Positions 31,731-47,108 of a stretch of 64,000 bases of DNA are shown one piece after another (the first letter of the stretch is position 1; each line of letters starts with the position of its first letter). The translations under genes and the position numbers were made by a program. The stretch covers positions 1,798,001 through 1,862,000 of the forward strand of contig NZ_AP022606.1 in assembly GCF_010728725.1 (NCBI RefSeq). Direction: 5' to 3'. The notes below the pieces were generated by a model. That model searched no databases and had not been told where the DNA came from. It worked only from the letters and a program-made list of their open reading frames with translations. The stretch comes from Mycobacterium branderi. GTDB taxonomy: Bacteria; Actinomycetota; Actinomycetes; Mycobacteriales; Mycobacteriaceae.

Positions 31731-34037
31731 TCAGGCGAGTTCCGCGAGTACCAGGCGCAGCACGCGCACAGCGCCCGCTTTGTCCAGCGGTTGGTTACCG
31801 CTGCCGCATTTCGGTGACTGTACACACGACGGGCATCCCCCCGTGCATTCGCACGACTCGATGGCCGCCGCCGTGGCACCCAGCCACGTGCGGGCCTGAT
31901 GGAAACCGCGCTCGGCGAAGCCGGCCCCGCCCGGATAGCCGTCGTAGACGAACACGCTCGGCAGTCCTTCGGGCTCCGGGCCGACGGCGGTGGACAGCCC
32001 GCCGATGTCGCCGCGATCGCAACTGGCCACCAGCGGCAGCAGTCCGATCGCGGCGTGCTCGGCGGCGTGCAGCGATCCCGGGACTTGCGGCGCGTCGATC
32101 CCGTTGCGCTCCAAGGCTTCCGGCGCGATGGTGTACATCACCGCGGTGGTGGCCAACGTCTGCGTCGGCATGTCCAGCTCGACGAAGTCGAGGATCTCTC
32201 CGGACAGCCGCCGGCGCAGGTAGCCGACGACCTTGCTGGTGACGGTGACCGGGACGAGTCCGAGTGTCACCGATCCGAACGCCGTGCGCTCACCGGGTCC
32301 GGTGACCGCGATGTCGGTGAGTTCGCGCGCAAACGTTGCATATCCAGGATCCTCGGCATGGACGAACGCCATCCCCTCGTCGAAGTCCAGCGAGTCGACG
32401 ACGTAGCTCTCGCCCTGATGCAGGTACACCGCTCCGGGATGTACCGAGGCCGGTGCCTGGCCGACGCCGGCTGTTCCCAGCAGCCGTCCCGTCTCGGCTT
32501 CGACGATCGTGATCTGTCCACCCGTCGGCCCCCGGATGTCCACGGCCGGATGCGGATCCACGCCCGGTGCGGGGTAGTACTTGCCGACCCGGCGTCGCAG
32601 CAGCCCGTCGTCCACCAGCGAGGCGGCGACCTGCTCGGCGCCCAACTCCCGGACCTCCGCCTCGTCGAGCGGTAATTCGGTTGCCGCGCAAAGTAATTGC
32701 GGCCCCAGAAGGTAGGGGTTGGCCGGATCAATCACCACCCGTTCGATCGGCTTGTCCAGCAACGCCGCCGGGTGATGGACCAGATAGGTGTCGAGTGGAT
32801 CGTCGCGGGCGATCAGCACGATCAGCGCGCCCTGGCCGCGCCGCCCCGACCGGCCCGCCTGCTGCCAGAACGAGGTGACCGTGCCGGGAAAGCCGGCCAG
32901 CACCACCGCATCCAATCCGGCGATGTCCATGCCCAATTCGAGCGCGTTGGTGGTCGCCAGCCCGCGCAACCGCCCGTCGGCTAGGGCGTGTTCGAGCGCG
33001 CTGCGGTCCTCGGGCAGATAACCCGCGCGATACGACGCCACCTGCTCGCTCAGCTCCGGAGCGATGTCGTCCAGGCGTGCGCGGGCACCCAGCGCGGTCA
33101 GCTCCGCGCCGCGGCGTGACCGCACGAACGTCAAAGTCCGTGCGCCCTCGGCGATCAGGTCGGCCATCACCCGCGCCGCCTCGGCGCCTGCGGAGCGGCG
33201 CACCGGAGCGCCGTTCTCCCCGGTCAGGTCGTCGCGCAGGGGCGGTTCCCACAACGCCACCGTGCGCCCGCCCTGCGGCGAGCCGTCCTCGGTGATTTCG
33301 GTCACCGGCGCCCCGATCAGCTCGGTTGCCGTCGCAGCAGGCGAAGCCGTCGTCGCACTGGCGAAGATCACCGTCGGCGCCCCCGAATAGCGGGCGCACA
33401 AGCGCAGCAAGCGACGCAGCACCATCGCCACATTGGAGCCGAAAACGCCGCGGTAGTAATGGCATTCGTCGACAACCAGATAGCGAAGGTTGCGCAGGAA
33501 CACCGCCCAGCGGGCGTGGTTGCGCAGCATCGACAGGTGAATCATGTCCGGGTTGGAAAACAACCACCGGGAGCGTTCGCGCGCGAAGCGGCGCACCTCG
33601 GCGGGACTGTCGCCGTCGTAGGCGGTCGGTGCCACGTCGGCCAGCCGGGGTGTCGCCGCGGTCAGCGCATGGGCGGCGCGCAACTGGTCGTGGCCCAGCG
33701 CCTTGGTCGGCGACAGGTACAGCGCCCGGGCGCGCGGATCGGTCGCCAGCGCGCACAGGATCGGAAGCTGGTAGGCCAGCGATTTGCCCGACGCGGTGCC
33801 GGTGCTGACCACCACGTGACGTCCGGCGTGTGCGAGCTCGGCGGCGTCGACCTGATGCGACCACGGTGCGTCGATGCCGCGCTCGGTGAACGCGCGGACC
33901 ACGTCGGCCTCGGCCCAGGCGGGCCACGGGCGGGCTCGGCTCGCGCGAGGCGGCAGTTCGGCGACGTGACGCAGCGGCTGCTCGCCCGGCCCGCTGCCGG
34001 CGACCGCAACGGCCAGCAGCTCGCTGCCGAACGTCAC
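31731..34037 (-). CDS. DECH-box superfamily 2 helicase with DUF1998 C-terminus (Rv3649-like)
   Basis: 768 residues. Helicase motifs: STGTASGKSLAYQLPI (I), LYLSPTKALGHDQ (Ia), VVDECHYYRG (II), FASATTASP (III), ATNALELGMDIAGLDAVVLAGFPG and QQAGRSGRRGQG (VI). The C-terminal DUF1998 region ends with a cysteine cluster, CECTGGCPSCVQSPKC, likely to hold zinc or an Fe-S cluster. This is the MrfA-like group of repair helicases. GTG 34037 is chosen over ATG 34052 because GGAGGGG is 6 bases upstream. Diverges from cspA across 271 bp. Confidence 0.92.
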   Translation of the reverse strand: MTFGSELLAVAVAGSGPGEQPLRHVAELPPRASRARPWPAWAEADVVRAFTERGIDAPWSHQVDAAELAHAGRHVVVSTGTASGKSLAYQLPILCALATDPRARALYLSPTKALGHDQLRAAHALTAATPRLADVAPTAYDGDSPAEVRRFARERSRWLFSNPDMIHLSMLRNHARWAVFLRNLRYLVVDECHYYRGVFGSNVAMVLRRLLRLCARYSGAPTVIFASATTASPAATATELIGAPVTEITEDGSPQGGRTVALWEPPLRDDLTGENGAPVRRSAGAEAARVMADLIAEGARTLTFVRSRRGAELTALGARARLDDIAPELSEQVASYRAGYLPEDRSALEHALADGRLRGLATTNALELGMDIAGLDAVVLAGFPGTVTSFWQQAGRSGRRGQGALIVLIARDDPLDTYLVHHPAALLDKPIERVVIDPANPYLLGPQLLCAATELPLDEAEVRELGAEQVAASLVDDGLLRRRVGKYYPAPGVDPHPAVDIRGPTGGQITIVEAETGRLLGTAGVGQAPASVHPGAVYLHQGESYVVDSLDFDEGMAFVHAEDPGYATFARELTDIAVTGPGERTAFGSVTLGLVPVTVTSKVVGYLRRRLSGEILDFVELDMPTQTLATTAVMYTIAPEALERNGIDAPQVPGSLHAAEHAAIGLLPLVASCDRGDIGGLSTAVGPEPEGLPSVFVYDGYPGGAGFAERGFHQARTWLGATAAAIESCECTGGCPSCVQSPKCGSGNQPLDKAGAVRVLRLVLAELA

Positions 34038-34308
34038 CTGGCACCCCTCCATGTCCACCTCGTAACGCAATTGTTCACTGAATTGATCACCGGAGGCTGT
34101 CGCCGGCGCGATGAACATGATTGACTGATGTGCGGTCGCAGCTTCTGTGTTCGTGTCAAACTTTCGCAGGATCAACGTTGCGACCGCGGTTCCTGCGAGT
34201 TCTAGCTCGGGTGAAGTTCCGGCGACTCCGCGAGGTATGGCGGTCACAGCGGGCCCGGGGCACCGAAAGGCGGTGCACCGCACCCAGTAGTAAAGGAAAG
34301 ATCGAGAA

Positions 34309-34512
34309 ATGCCACAGGGAACTGTGAAGTGGTTCAACGCGGAGAAGGGGTTTGGTTTTATCGCCCCCGAGGACGGTTCGGCCGACGTGTTTGTCCACTA
34401 CACGGAAATCCAGGGATCGGGATTCCGCACCCTTGAGGAGAACCAGCGAGTGGAGTTCGAGGTCGGCCAAAGCCCGAAGGGGCCCCAGGCCACCGGCGTC
34501 CGCTCCATCTGA
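34309..34512 (+). CDS. cspA: Cold-shock protein CspA (Rv3648c-like)
   Basis: 67-residue single cold-shock domain with both RNA-binding motifs: KGFGFI (RNP1) and VFVHY (RNP2) in [20 protein letters not shown]. It binds single-stranded nucleic acid and acts as an RNA chaperone. AAAGGAAAG precedes ATG 34309. The 271-bp upstream region contains no other gene and probably includes a long 5' leader. A strong intrinsic terminator follows 16 bases after the stop, so it is monocistronic. Confidence 0.96.
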   Translation: MPQGTVKWFNAEKGFGFIAPEDGSADVFVHYTEIQGSGFRTLEENQRVEFEVGQSPKGPQATGVRSI

Positions 34513-34528
34513 GCAACTTCTGCCGAAA

Positions 34529-34570
34529 CCCCCCGCGCGGCGCCCACACCGGGTTCCGCCGGGGGGTTTT
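34529..34570 (+). terminator. Rho-independent terminator of cspA
   Basis: CCCCCC (34529-34534) pairs with GGGGGG (34561-34566), and GGCG with CGCC inside; TTTT (34567-34570) follows directly. One of the few textbook hairpin-plus-U terminators in this GC-rich window. Confidence 0.82.
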
Positions 34571-34597
34571 CGTGTGCGGCGGCCTACTGTCGGTGAC

Positions 34598-35176
34598 GTG
34601 AGCCAGCTCTCCTTCTTTTCTGCCGAGTCGGTGCCGCCCGCGGTCACCGACCTCACCGGCGTGCTGGCCGCCGCCGGGCAGATCGTGATCGTCGGCGGCG
34701 GAGCTCGGCTGTCGGTGGTGGTGGAGGAGCTGTGGCGGGCCGAGGCGCTGGCCGAGATGATCGAGGACGCCGGCCTGGTGTCGGAGATCACTCGCACCGA
34801 CGAGGACACTCCGCTGGTACGGACCGCGGTGGACGCGCGGCTGCGGACAATCGCCGCTGACTGGACCCGCGGCGCGGTCAAGACGGTGCCGCCGCTGTGG
34901 CTACCCGGGCCGCGGGAACTGCGGGCCTGGACACTGGCTGCGGGGGCTCCGGAGGCCGACCGCTACCTGCTCGGACTGGACCCGCACGCGCCGGACACCC
35001 ATTCCCCGCTGGCGTCGGCGATGATGCGGGTCGGGATCGCGCCCACCCTGATCGGCACCCGCGGCGCCCGGCCGGCATTGCGGATCAGCGGTCGGCGCCG
35101 GTTGTCGCGCCTGGTAGAAAATGTGGGAGAGCCACCGGCCGCCGTCGAGGCGAAGGTGAACTGGCCGCACGTTTAG
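34598..35176 (+). CDS. Conserved hypothetical protein (Rv3647c-like)
   Basis: 192 residues starting at GTG 34598 (SQLSFFSAESVPPAVTDLTGVLAAAGQIVIVGGGARLSVVV). Conserved in actinobacteria between cspA and topA; no motif gives a function. WLPGPRELRAWTLAAGAPEADRYLLGLDPHAPDTH and LIGTRGARPALRISGRRRLSRLVE are the most distinctive segments; the latter is basic and could contact nucleic acid. It begins 28 bases after the cspA terminator and so probably has its own promoter. Confidence 0.85.
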   Translation: MSQLSFFSAESVPPAVTDLTGVLAAAGQIVIVGGGARLSVVVEELWRAEALAEMIEDAGLVSEITRTDEDTPLVRTAVDARLRTIAADWTRGAVKTVPPLWLPGPRELRAWTLAAGAPEADRYLLGLDPHAPDTHSPLASAMMRVGIAPTLIGTRGARPALRISGRRRLSRLVENVGEPPAAVEAKVNWPHV

Positions 35177-35307
35177 CGGTCATTGGGAGGGTAATTACCG
35201 GGGGGTCGGTTTGCGTCGCCCCGTTGCCGGGTGTCACATTGTCAGTTGTCCACAGGGGGGCACCGGCGCGCGATGCGGCCGGAAATGGAAAGTGAGCGTA
35301 AGCACAG

Positions 35308-38072
<2,765 letters not shown>

Positions 38073-38076
<4 letters not shown>

Positions 38077-39668
38077 CTGATTTCGCTGGCCTCGGTGGAA
38101 ATCTCTTCCTGCGCAGCCAGATTGAGCGGCCGGGCCAGCTGGGTGGGTGCGGTGCGGCCGCGTAGCGAGACCACTTCGCCGACATCCCAGCACAGCGCTT
38201 CGGCGTCCAGCGCCCCGCTGACCGCGATCGCCGATGCCAGCACGTGCCCTTCTTCGAGCTTGGCCAGCTCGGTCAGCCGGGCGGCCTCGTTGACCGGGTC
38301 GCCGATCACGGTGTACTCGAAGCGGGCCTGCGCGCCGATGTGGCCGGCGATGGCCCGCCCGGCCGACACCCCGATGCCGAACTCCAGCGAACCCAGCACG
38401 GGCAGCAGCGCGTCGTGCAATTCGCGAGCCGCCGCCAGCGCGCCCCCGGAGGCGTCCGGGTGTTCGATCGGCGCGCCGAAGATCGCCAGCGCGGCGTCAC
38501 CCTGGAACTTGTTGACGAATCCGCCGTGCCGCCCGACGGTGTCGACCACTACCCGGAAGAACTCGTTGAGCAGGCTGACGACCTCGGCTGGCGGCCGGGT
38601 GGCCGCCAGCTGGGTGGAGCCCACCATGTCGACGAACAGCACGGCGACGTCGCGCTCCTGGCCGCCCAGCTCGGTGCCACGCTCCAGGGCCCGCCGTGCC
38701 ACGTCTTCGCCCACGTAGCGACCGAACAGGTCGCGCAGCCGCTGCCGCTCGGCCAGGTCGCGCACCATGTCGTTGAACCCCGCCTGCAGCAGGCCCAGCT
38801 CGCTGGCGTCGTAGATCTGCATGTGCGCGTTGTAGTTACCGTGCTGCACCTCACCGAGCGCCCAGCGCAGCTGGCGCAGCGGGTCGGCGATCGACATCGA
38901 CACCAACAGGGTGCTGGCGAACCCGATCACCAGCGCCACCAGCGCCATCAACAGAATCGGGTTGAACAAGCTTTCGGGCGGCGCGTGCAGTAGCGACGCC
39001 TTGTCGGCCACCACCGCCAGCACGATGGCCAGCAGCGGCACACCGGTGGACAGCGCCCAGGTCAGCAGCTGCCGCAGGATCACACCGGGCGCTTCGATGT
39101 TTTCCGGCAGCCCGCCGCGCAGCGCGGCGACGGCAACCGGTCGCAGCACCCGCTCCGACTGCAGGTAGCCGATGATCGCGGTGGCGGCGGCGCCCAGCGC
39201 GACGGCCACGGCGACCACCGGTGCCAGGTGGCTGGTTTCGCGCCAGCTGGCGACGATGAAGGTTGTGCCGCCGACGGACCAGTAGCCGATGCTGATCAGC
39301 GTGCGGTAGAACGGCATCCGCAGCGCGCGGCTACGGGCCAGCTCGTTGCTGGCGGGGTCGGTGTCGGCGAACATGCCGTCGCGGCGTTGCCAGCGGAACA
39401 CCGGCACCAGCAATCGCACGCTAATGGAAAAGCCGGTGGCCCAGAGGATCATGATCACAAGCCAGAACATCGCCAGGTTGATGCCCGGCAGGTCCTGCAG
39501 CTCGATGCGGTCTTCGGGCGGCAAGCCGTACCGCAGGAAGCCGAACACGAACAGCGCGCCGATGATGTCGGCTTGCAGGACGCTCAGCGAGAACACCGGC
39601 CACGGGGTACGCACCAGCCACTGGACGAATCCGCTGATCCGCCCAGGGAGTTCCGCTGCCGTGCTCAC
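38073..39668 (-). CDS. Membrane class III adenylate cyclase with HAMP domain (Rv3645-like)
   Basis: 531 residues: six predicted membrane helices (residues about 20-260), a HAMP linker (SIADPLRQLRWALGEVQHGNYNAHMQI), then a cyclase domain VAVLFVDMVGSTQLAATRP...NKFQGDAALAIFGAP, with the two metal aspartates, and the C-terminal GDPVNEAARL. It makes cAMP from ATP; in M. tuberculosis Rv3645 is a major source of cAMP and protects against fatty-acid toxicity and drugs. GTG 39668 is used; a frame reaching 39731 is less likely. The crp gene in the same window encodes a cAMP target. Confidence 0.92.
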
Positions 39669-39745
39669 GGACCCACCGTATCGGTCTGCGGGGACGAAGA
39701 AGTAGCCAAAAAGCGTGTCGGCGGGCGGCACTAGTGTTGCCGGTG

Positions 39746-40948
39746 ATGTCCGGGGTTTTTGCGCGCCTGGTTGGCCAGCAGGCGGTCGAAGCCGAGCTGG
39801 TGGCGGCGGCGCGGGCCGCCCGCGGTGATTCGCCTCACAGCGCGGCCATGTCGCATGCCTGGCTGATCACGGGCCCGCCCGGATCGGGCCGCTCGGTCGC
39901 GGCGTTGTGCTTCGCGGCGGCGTTGCAGTGCACGTCTGACGGAGTGCCGGGCTGTGGTCAGTGCCGGGCCTGCACGACGACGATGGCCGGCACGCACGCC
40001 GACGTGCGGCGGGTGATTCCCGAGGGGCTCTCGATCGGTGTCGACGACATGCGGGCCATCGTGCAGATCGCGTCGCGGCGGCCGAGCACCGGGCGCTGGC
40101 AGATCGTGTTGATCGAGGACGCCGACCGGCTGACCGAGGGGGCGGCGAACGCGTTGCTCAAGGTCGTCGAGGAACCGCCGCCGTCGACGGTGTTCTTGCT
40201 CTGCGCGCCGTCGGTGGACCCCGAGGACATCGCGATCACGCTGCGGTCCCGCTGCCGGCATATCTCGCTGGTGACGCCGTCGTCGGAGGCCATAGCGCAG
40301 GTGCTGGTCGAGGCCGACGGGCTGGACGCCGAGACCGCGAACTGGGCGGCATCGGTCAGCGGCGGCCACGTCGGGCGGGCCCGGCGGTTGGCCACCGACC
40401 CCCAGGCCCGTGAGCGACGGCAGCGGGCGCTGGGGCTGGCGCGTGACGCGGCAACGCCGTCGCGCGCTTTTGCCGCCGCCGAGGAGTTGGTGGCGGCGGC
40501 CGAGGCCGAGGCCATGGTGCTGACCGCCGAGCGCGACGAGGCCGAAACCGACGAGTTGCGGACGGCACTGGGCGCCGGCGGCACCGGCAAGGGCACCGCG
40601 AGTGCGTTGCGAGGCGCCACCGGCGCGATCAGAGACCTTGAGCGACGGCAGAAGTCGCGGCAGACGCGCGCGTCGCGGGATTCGCTGGACCGCGCGTTGA
40701 TCGACTTGGCCACCTACTTCCGCGACGCGCTGCTGGTGTCCTCCGGGGCGCGCGGCGTGCAAGCCAACCATCCCGACATGGGCGAGCGGGTGGCTGCGCT
40801 GGCCGCCCACGCCACGCCCGAGCGGCTGCTGCGCTGTATCGAGGCGGTGCTGGAGTGCCGTGAAGCGCTGGCCATCAATGTCAAGCCGCGCTTCGCCGTG
40901 GATGCGATGGTCGCCACCATCGGCCAGGAGCTGCGCGCCGGCCTGTAG
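39746..40948 (+). CDS. holB: DNA polymerase III subunit delta prime
   Basis: 400-residue clamp-loader subunit. The Walker A analogue TGPPGSGRSVAA has Arg in place of Lys, as expected for the non-hydrolysing delta prime subunit. A zinc module CTSDGVPGCGQCRAC (four Cys) and the SRC arginine-finger motif LRSRCRHISL follow. ATG 39746 matches M. tuberculosis (MSGVFARLVGQQ); GTG 39734 and 39743 are in frame. Diverges from the adenylate cyclase. Confidence 0.94.
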   Translation: MSGVFARLVGQQAVEAELVAAARAARGDSPHSAAMSHAWLITGPPGSGRSVAALCFAAALQCTSDGVPGCGQCRACTTTMAGTHADVRRVIPEGLSIGVDDMRAIVQIASRRPSTGRWQIVLIEDADRLTEGAANALLKVVEEPPPSTVFLLCAPSVDPEDIAITLRSRCRHISLVTPSSEAIAQVLVEADGLDAETANWAASVSGGHVGRARRLATDPQARERRQRALGLARDAATPSRAFAAAEELVAAAEAEAMVLTAERDEAETDELRTALGAGGTGKGTASALRGATGAIRDLERRQKSRQTRASRDSLDRALIDLATYFRDALLVSSGARGVQANHPDMGERVAALAAHATPERLLRCIEAVLECREALAINVKPRFAVDAMVATIGQELRAGL

Positions 40949-40971
40949 ACTCGTGCCGCCCGGCAGGGCAC

Positions 40972-41047
40972 GCCACCTTAGCTCAGTCGGCAGAGCGGCT
41001 CACTCGTAATGAGCAGGTCAGGAGTTCGATTCTCCTAGGTGGCTCCA
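40972..41047 (+). tRNA. tRNA-Thr (anticodon CGT)
   Basis: Complete cloverleaf with CCA encoded (41045-41047). Acceptor GCCACCT/AGGTGGC with discriminator T, D arm GCTCAGTCGGCAGAGC, anticodon stem GCTCA/TGAGC with loop CTCGTAA (anticodon CGT, reads ACG), T arm GGAGTTCGATTCTCC. It follows holB by 23 bases. Confidence 0.97.
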
Positions 41048-41061
41048 CGCTTTCCTCGCGG

Positions 41062-44102
<3,041 letters not shown>

Positions 44103-44106
<4 letters not shown>

Positions 44107-44789
44107 CGCGGCAGCCTTCCTCGCAAGAACCCGTCGAAGATGATGTTGACGCCGTTGAGCAGCGGCTGGCCCTTGGACTTGGAGTAGTCGGTGTAGAGCA
44201 CTTCGACCGGCTCTTCGGTTACCCGCCAATGGTTTTCGGCGATCAGCATGACGAACTCGGTGGCATGGCTCATGCCGCTCATCGTGATGTCCAGGCCGTC
44301 GGCGACGGTCTTGTTGAATACCCGAAGGCCGTTGTTGGTGTCGGTCAATCCCAGCCGGCGCCCGCGCGGGCTCAGCCACGCCGCGGTGCGCAGCACCAGC
44401 CGCTTGGCCAGCGGAGGCCTGCTGACGCCCCGGCCGAACCGGGTGCCGATCACGATGTCGACGTCGCCGGCGGCCAGCCGGTTGACCATGGTGACGACGT
44501 CCTTCACCCGGTGCTGGCCGTCGCCGTCGAACGTCACGAAGACCTGCGCCCCCGGTTGGCGACGGGCGTACTCGACACCGGTCTGGATGGCCGCGCCCTG
44601 GCCGAGGTTGACCGGGTGTCGCACCAAGTGAGCCCCGGCTGCCAGCGCGATGTCGCCGGTGCCGTCGCGGCTGCCGTCGTCCACGCAGACGACGTTGTCG
44701 AAGACCGACCGGACATCGGCGACGACGTCACCGATGACAGCGGCTTCGTTGAAGGCCGGAACGACGATCCAGACATCGGGATAACCCAT
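44103..44789 (-). CDS. ppgS: Polyprenyl-phosphate N-acetylgalactosaminyl synthase PpgS (Rv3631-like)
   Basis: 228-residue GT-A glycosyltransferase family 2 enzyme. VVPAFNEAAVIGDVVADV at the N-terminus, nucleotide site VCVDDGSRDGTGD, metal motif FDGDGQH and TDTNNGLRVFNK match dolichyl-phosphate-sugar synthases. In M. tuberculosis it transfers GalNAc from its UDP form to polyprenyl phosphate, which donates the galactosamine that decorates arabinogalactan. It lies in one operon with the DUF2304 partner. Confidence 0.92.
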
Positions 44790-44803
44790 TTCGTCTGCTT
44801 AAC

Positions 44804-46063
44804 CTACCCGGCGGAACGCGCCAGCGCGGTCAGGTGCACGCCGATGCCGACCAGTGGCCCGCACATCAGCGCGACAACCGTGCGCGTCTCCAACGGCAGC
44901 GGCAACAACAACAGCAACGTCGACGCCACCGTCGCACCCACCCAGCCCACGGCGTAGGCGCGGTGTAACGCCGCCGCGACCGCGGCCGCGCCGGTCAGCG
45001 TCAGCATCGCGATCGCCACCGCCGCCGCGGTCAGCCATGCCAGCAGCGCGCTGCCCGCGTCGTAGTCGGGGCCGAATGCGGCCCGCAGGATCCACGGGCC
45101 GATCAGCCCGGCCGCCAGCACGCCGATGCCGCCGATCCCGGCGACCAGCAGCGCCGGCGCGACCAGCGCCCGCAGCCGCTCGGTGCGCTCGTCGACGAAG
45201 TGGGCGATCAGGTTGCCCTGCATCGCGGTCAGCGGCACCAGCAGCGGCGCCCGGGTCAGAGTGACGGCCAGGATTACCACCCCACCCGCCGCGCCCAACT
45301 CGGCCGATGTCGCCTTCAGCAGCACCGGAAAGCCCATCACCAGGATCGCGCTGGCTCCCGCCGCGGTGATTGAATGCGCGACGCCGCGCAGAAACGTCGC
45401 CGTCCCCCCGGCGGTGAGCAGCCGGGCCGCGGCCCGCGTCGTGGGCGACACCGCCAGCATGATCAGCCAGGCCACCGCGCCCGCGACGGTCGCCCACAAG
45501 AACCCCACCAGACCCCAGCCGATCAGGAAGGTCGCCGTCGCCACCGCCACCCGGATCACCGCATCGGTCACCATCAGCGCGCCGTACTGGGTCCAGTTGT
45601 CGACGCCGGCCAGCATGCCCAGCAACGTGGCGTGCAGGCAGAAGCCCGCCAGCCCGACGCTGAGCAGCCCCACCGAAAGCCAGCGGGCGTCGGCGAACAC
45701 CTGCCCACTCCACAGCGGCGAACTCCCCGCGATCGCCACCGCCGCAGCCGCCCCGAGCATCCCCGCCACCCGCAGCGGATGGGTACGTCCGGTCGCGACG
45801 TCGGCGTAGCGCACCGAGCGGACCTCGCGGGTGGTCTCCTGCAGCAGTCCGTTCGCGGCACCGGTGACCAGCCCGAACGCACCCCAGAACACCGCGAAGA
45901 CGGAGAAGCCGGCGGGGGCCAGGTCGCGGGCGGCCAGGTAAACCACGGCGTAGCCGCACAGGGCGGTCAGTGCTGTCGCCGCGCCGACCCGGGCGACGCT
46001 GCCGCGCCCGACCGGCCCCGCGGAGGCCCCCATGGAGGCGGAAGGACCGCCGACCTCGGTCAC
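44804..46063 (-). CDS. Flippase-like polytopic membrane protein (Rv3630-like)
   Basis: 419 residues and about 12 membrane helices, in the polysaccharide biosynthesis/MATE-like (Wzx, MVF) style: VARVGAATALTALCGYAVVYLAARDLAPAGFSVFAVFW, then repeated hydrophobic blocks. Located 14 bases upstream of ppgS, it is a candidate flippase for the polyprenyl-linked sugar; that is inference. GTG 46063 is used, with TAGTAT (46095-46090) as a -10; ATG 46033 is an in-frame alternative. Confidence 0.82.
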   Translation of the reverse strand: MTEVGGPSASMGASAGPVGRGSVARVGAATALTALCGYAVVYLAARDLAPAGFSVFAVFWGAFGLVTGAANGLLQETTREVRSVRYADVATGRTHPLRVAGMLGAAAAVAIAGSSPLWSGQVFADARWLSVGLLSVGLAGFCLHATLLGMLAGVDNWTQYGALMVTDAVIRVAVATATFLIGWGLVGFLWATVAGAVAWLIMLAVSPTTRAAARLLTAGGTATFLRGVAHSITAAGASAILVMGFPVLLKATSAELGAAGGVVILAVTLTRAPLLVPLTAMQGNLIAHFVDERTERLRALVAPALLVAGIGGIGVLAAGLIGPWILRAAFGPDYDAGSALLAWLTAAAVAIAMLTLTGAAAVAAALHRAYAVGWVGATVASTLLLLLPLPLETRTVVALMCGPLVGIGVHLTALARSAG

Positions 46064-46148
46064 AGCGACGGCACTTCCACAGTTCGAAAATACTAACGGG
46101 CGAGGCCGGCGCCGACCTGACATGCTGGACGGGAGAGGGGGTCTGCCG

Positions 46149-47069
46149 TTGCACGTGTCCGTGCTGGAATGGTCCGTCGCGTTGGGCGTGACCATGGCGG
46201 TCCTACTGTTCGACGTCGTTGTGATCGCCCGCCGGCCACACGAACCGACGATGCGCGAATGCGCGATTGCGTTGTCGGCCTACGTCGGGTTCGCGGTGCT
46301 TTTCGGCATCTGGGTGTGGTGTTTCCACGGCTCGCGGTTCGGGCTGGAATTCTTCGCCGGCTGGCTCACCGAATACAGCCTGTCCGTCGACAACCTGTTC
46401 GTCTTCATCGTCATCATGGCGAGCTTCAACGTGCCCAAGCGCTACCAGCAGCAGGCCCTGTTCGTCGGGATTGTGATTGCGCTGGTGTTCCGCGCCGTAT
46501 TCATTGCGCTGGGCGCGATTGCCATACAGCAATTCGGGTGGGTGTTCTATGTCTTCGGCGCATTCCTGGTCTACACGGGCATCAGGCTGGCTCGCGGTGC
46601 CGGATCCGGCGGCGACGCCGACAACGCCGTGGTCCGGTTTGCCCGTCGCTTGAACGTCATGACGCCGATGTTTCTGGTCATCGTGGCGCTCGGTGCGACG
46701 GATTTGATGTTCGCGCTCGATTCCATTCCCGCCATCTACGGGCTTACCCGCGAGCCGTATTTGGTGTTGGCGGCCAACGTGTTCGCGTTGATGGGCCTGC
46801 GGCAGTTGTATTTTCTGCTCGGTGGCCTGTTGGAGCGGTTGGTTTATCTCGGCCGCGGTCTGGCCGCCATCCTGGGGTTCATCGGCGTGAAGCTGGTGTT
46901 TCATGCACTGCGGGAAAACGACGTGCCGTTCATCAACGGCGGCGAGCATGTCAATGTGCCGGAGATCCCGACGTTGCTCAGTCTGGCCGTCATCGTGTTG
47001 ACGCTGGGCATCACCGCGGCCGCCAGCCTGTACCGGACCCGCGTGGTAGCCGACGCCCGGACCGGGTAA
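46149..47069 (+). CDS. TerC-family integral membrane protein (Rv3629c-like)
   Basis: 306 residues with 8-9 helices. TerC signature residues are present: FFAGWLTEYSLSVDNLFVFIVIMASF and VALGATDLMFALDSIPAIYGLTREPYLV. The family contains manganese exporters that metalate exported proteins, and tellurite-resistance proteins; the exact ion is not evident here. TTG 46149 has GGAGAGGGGG about 7 bases upstream; GTG 46155 also fits. Diverges from the flippase-like gene. Confidence 0.88.
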   Translation: MHVSVLEWSVALGVTMAVLLFDVVVIARRPHEPTMRECAIALSAYVGFAVLFGIWVWCFHGSRFGLEFFAGWLTEYSLSVDNLFVFIVIMASFNVPKRYQQQALFVGIVIALVFRAVFIALGAIAIQQFGWVFYVFGAFLVYTGIRLARGAGSGGDADNAVVRFARRLNVMTPMFLVIVALGATDLMFALDSIPAIYGLTREPYLVLAANVFALMGLRQLYFLLGGLLERLVYLGRGLAAILGFIGVKLVFHALRENDVPFINGGEHVNVPEIPTLLSLAVIVLTLGITAAASLYRTRVVADARTG

Positions 47070-47108
47070 TCAACCCTTTCTGCTGTCACATGAGTACAGG
47101 GAGGGGCC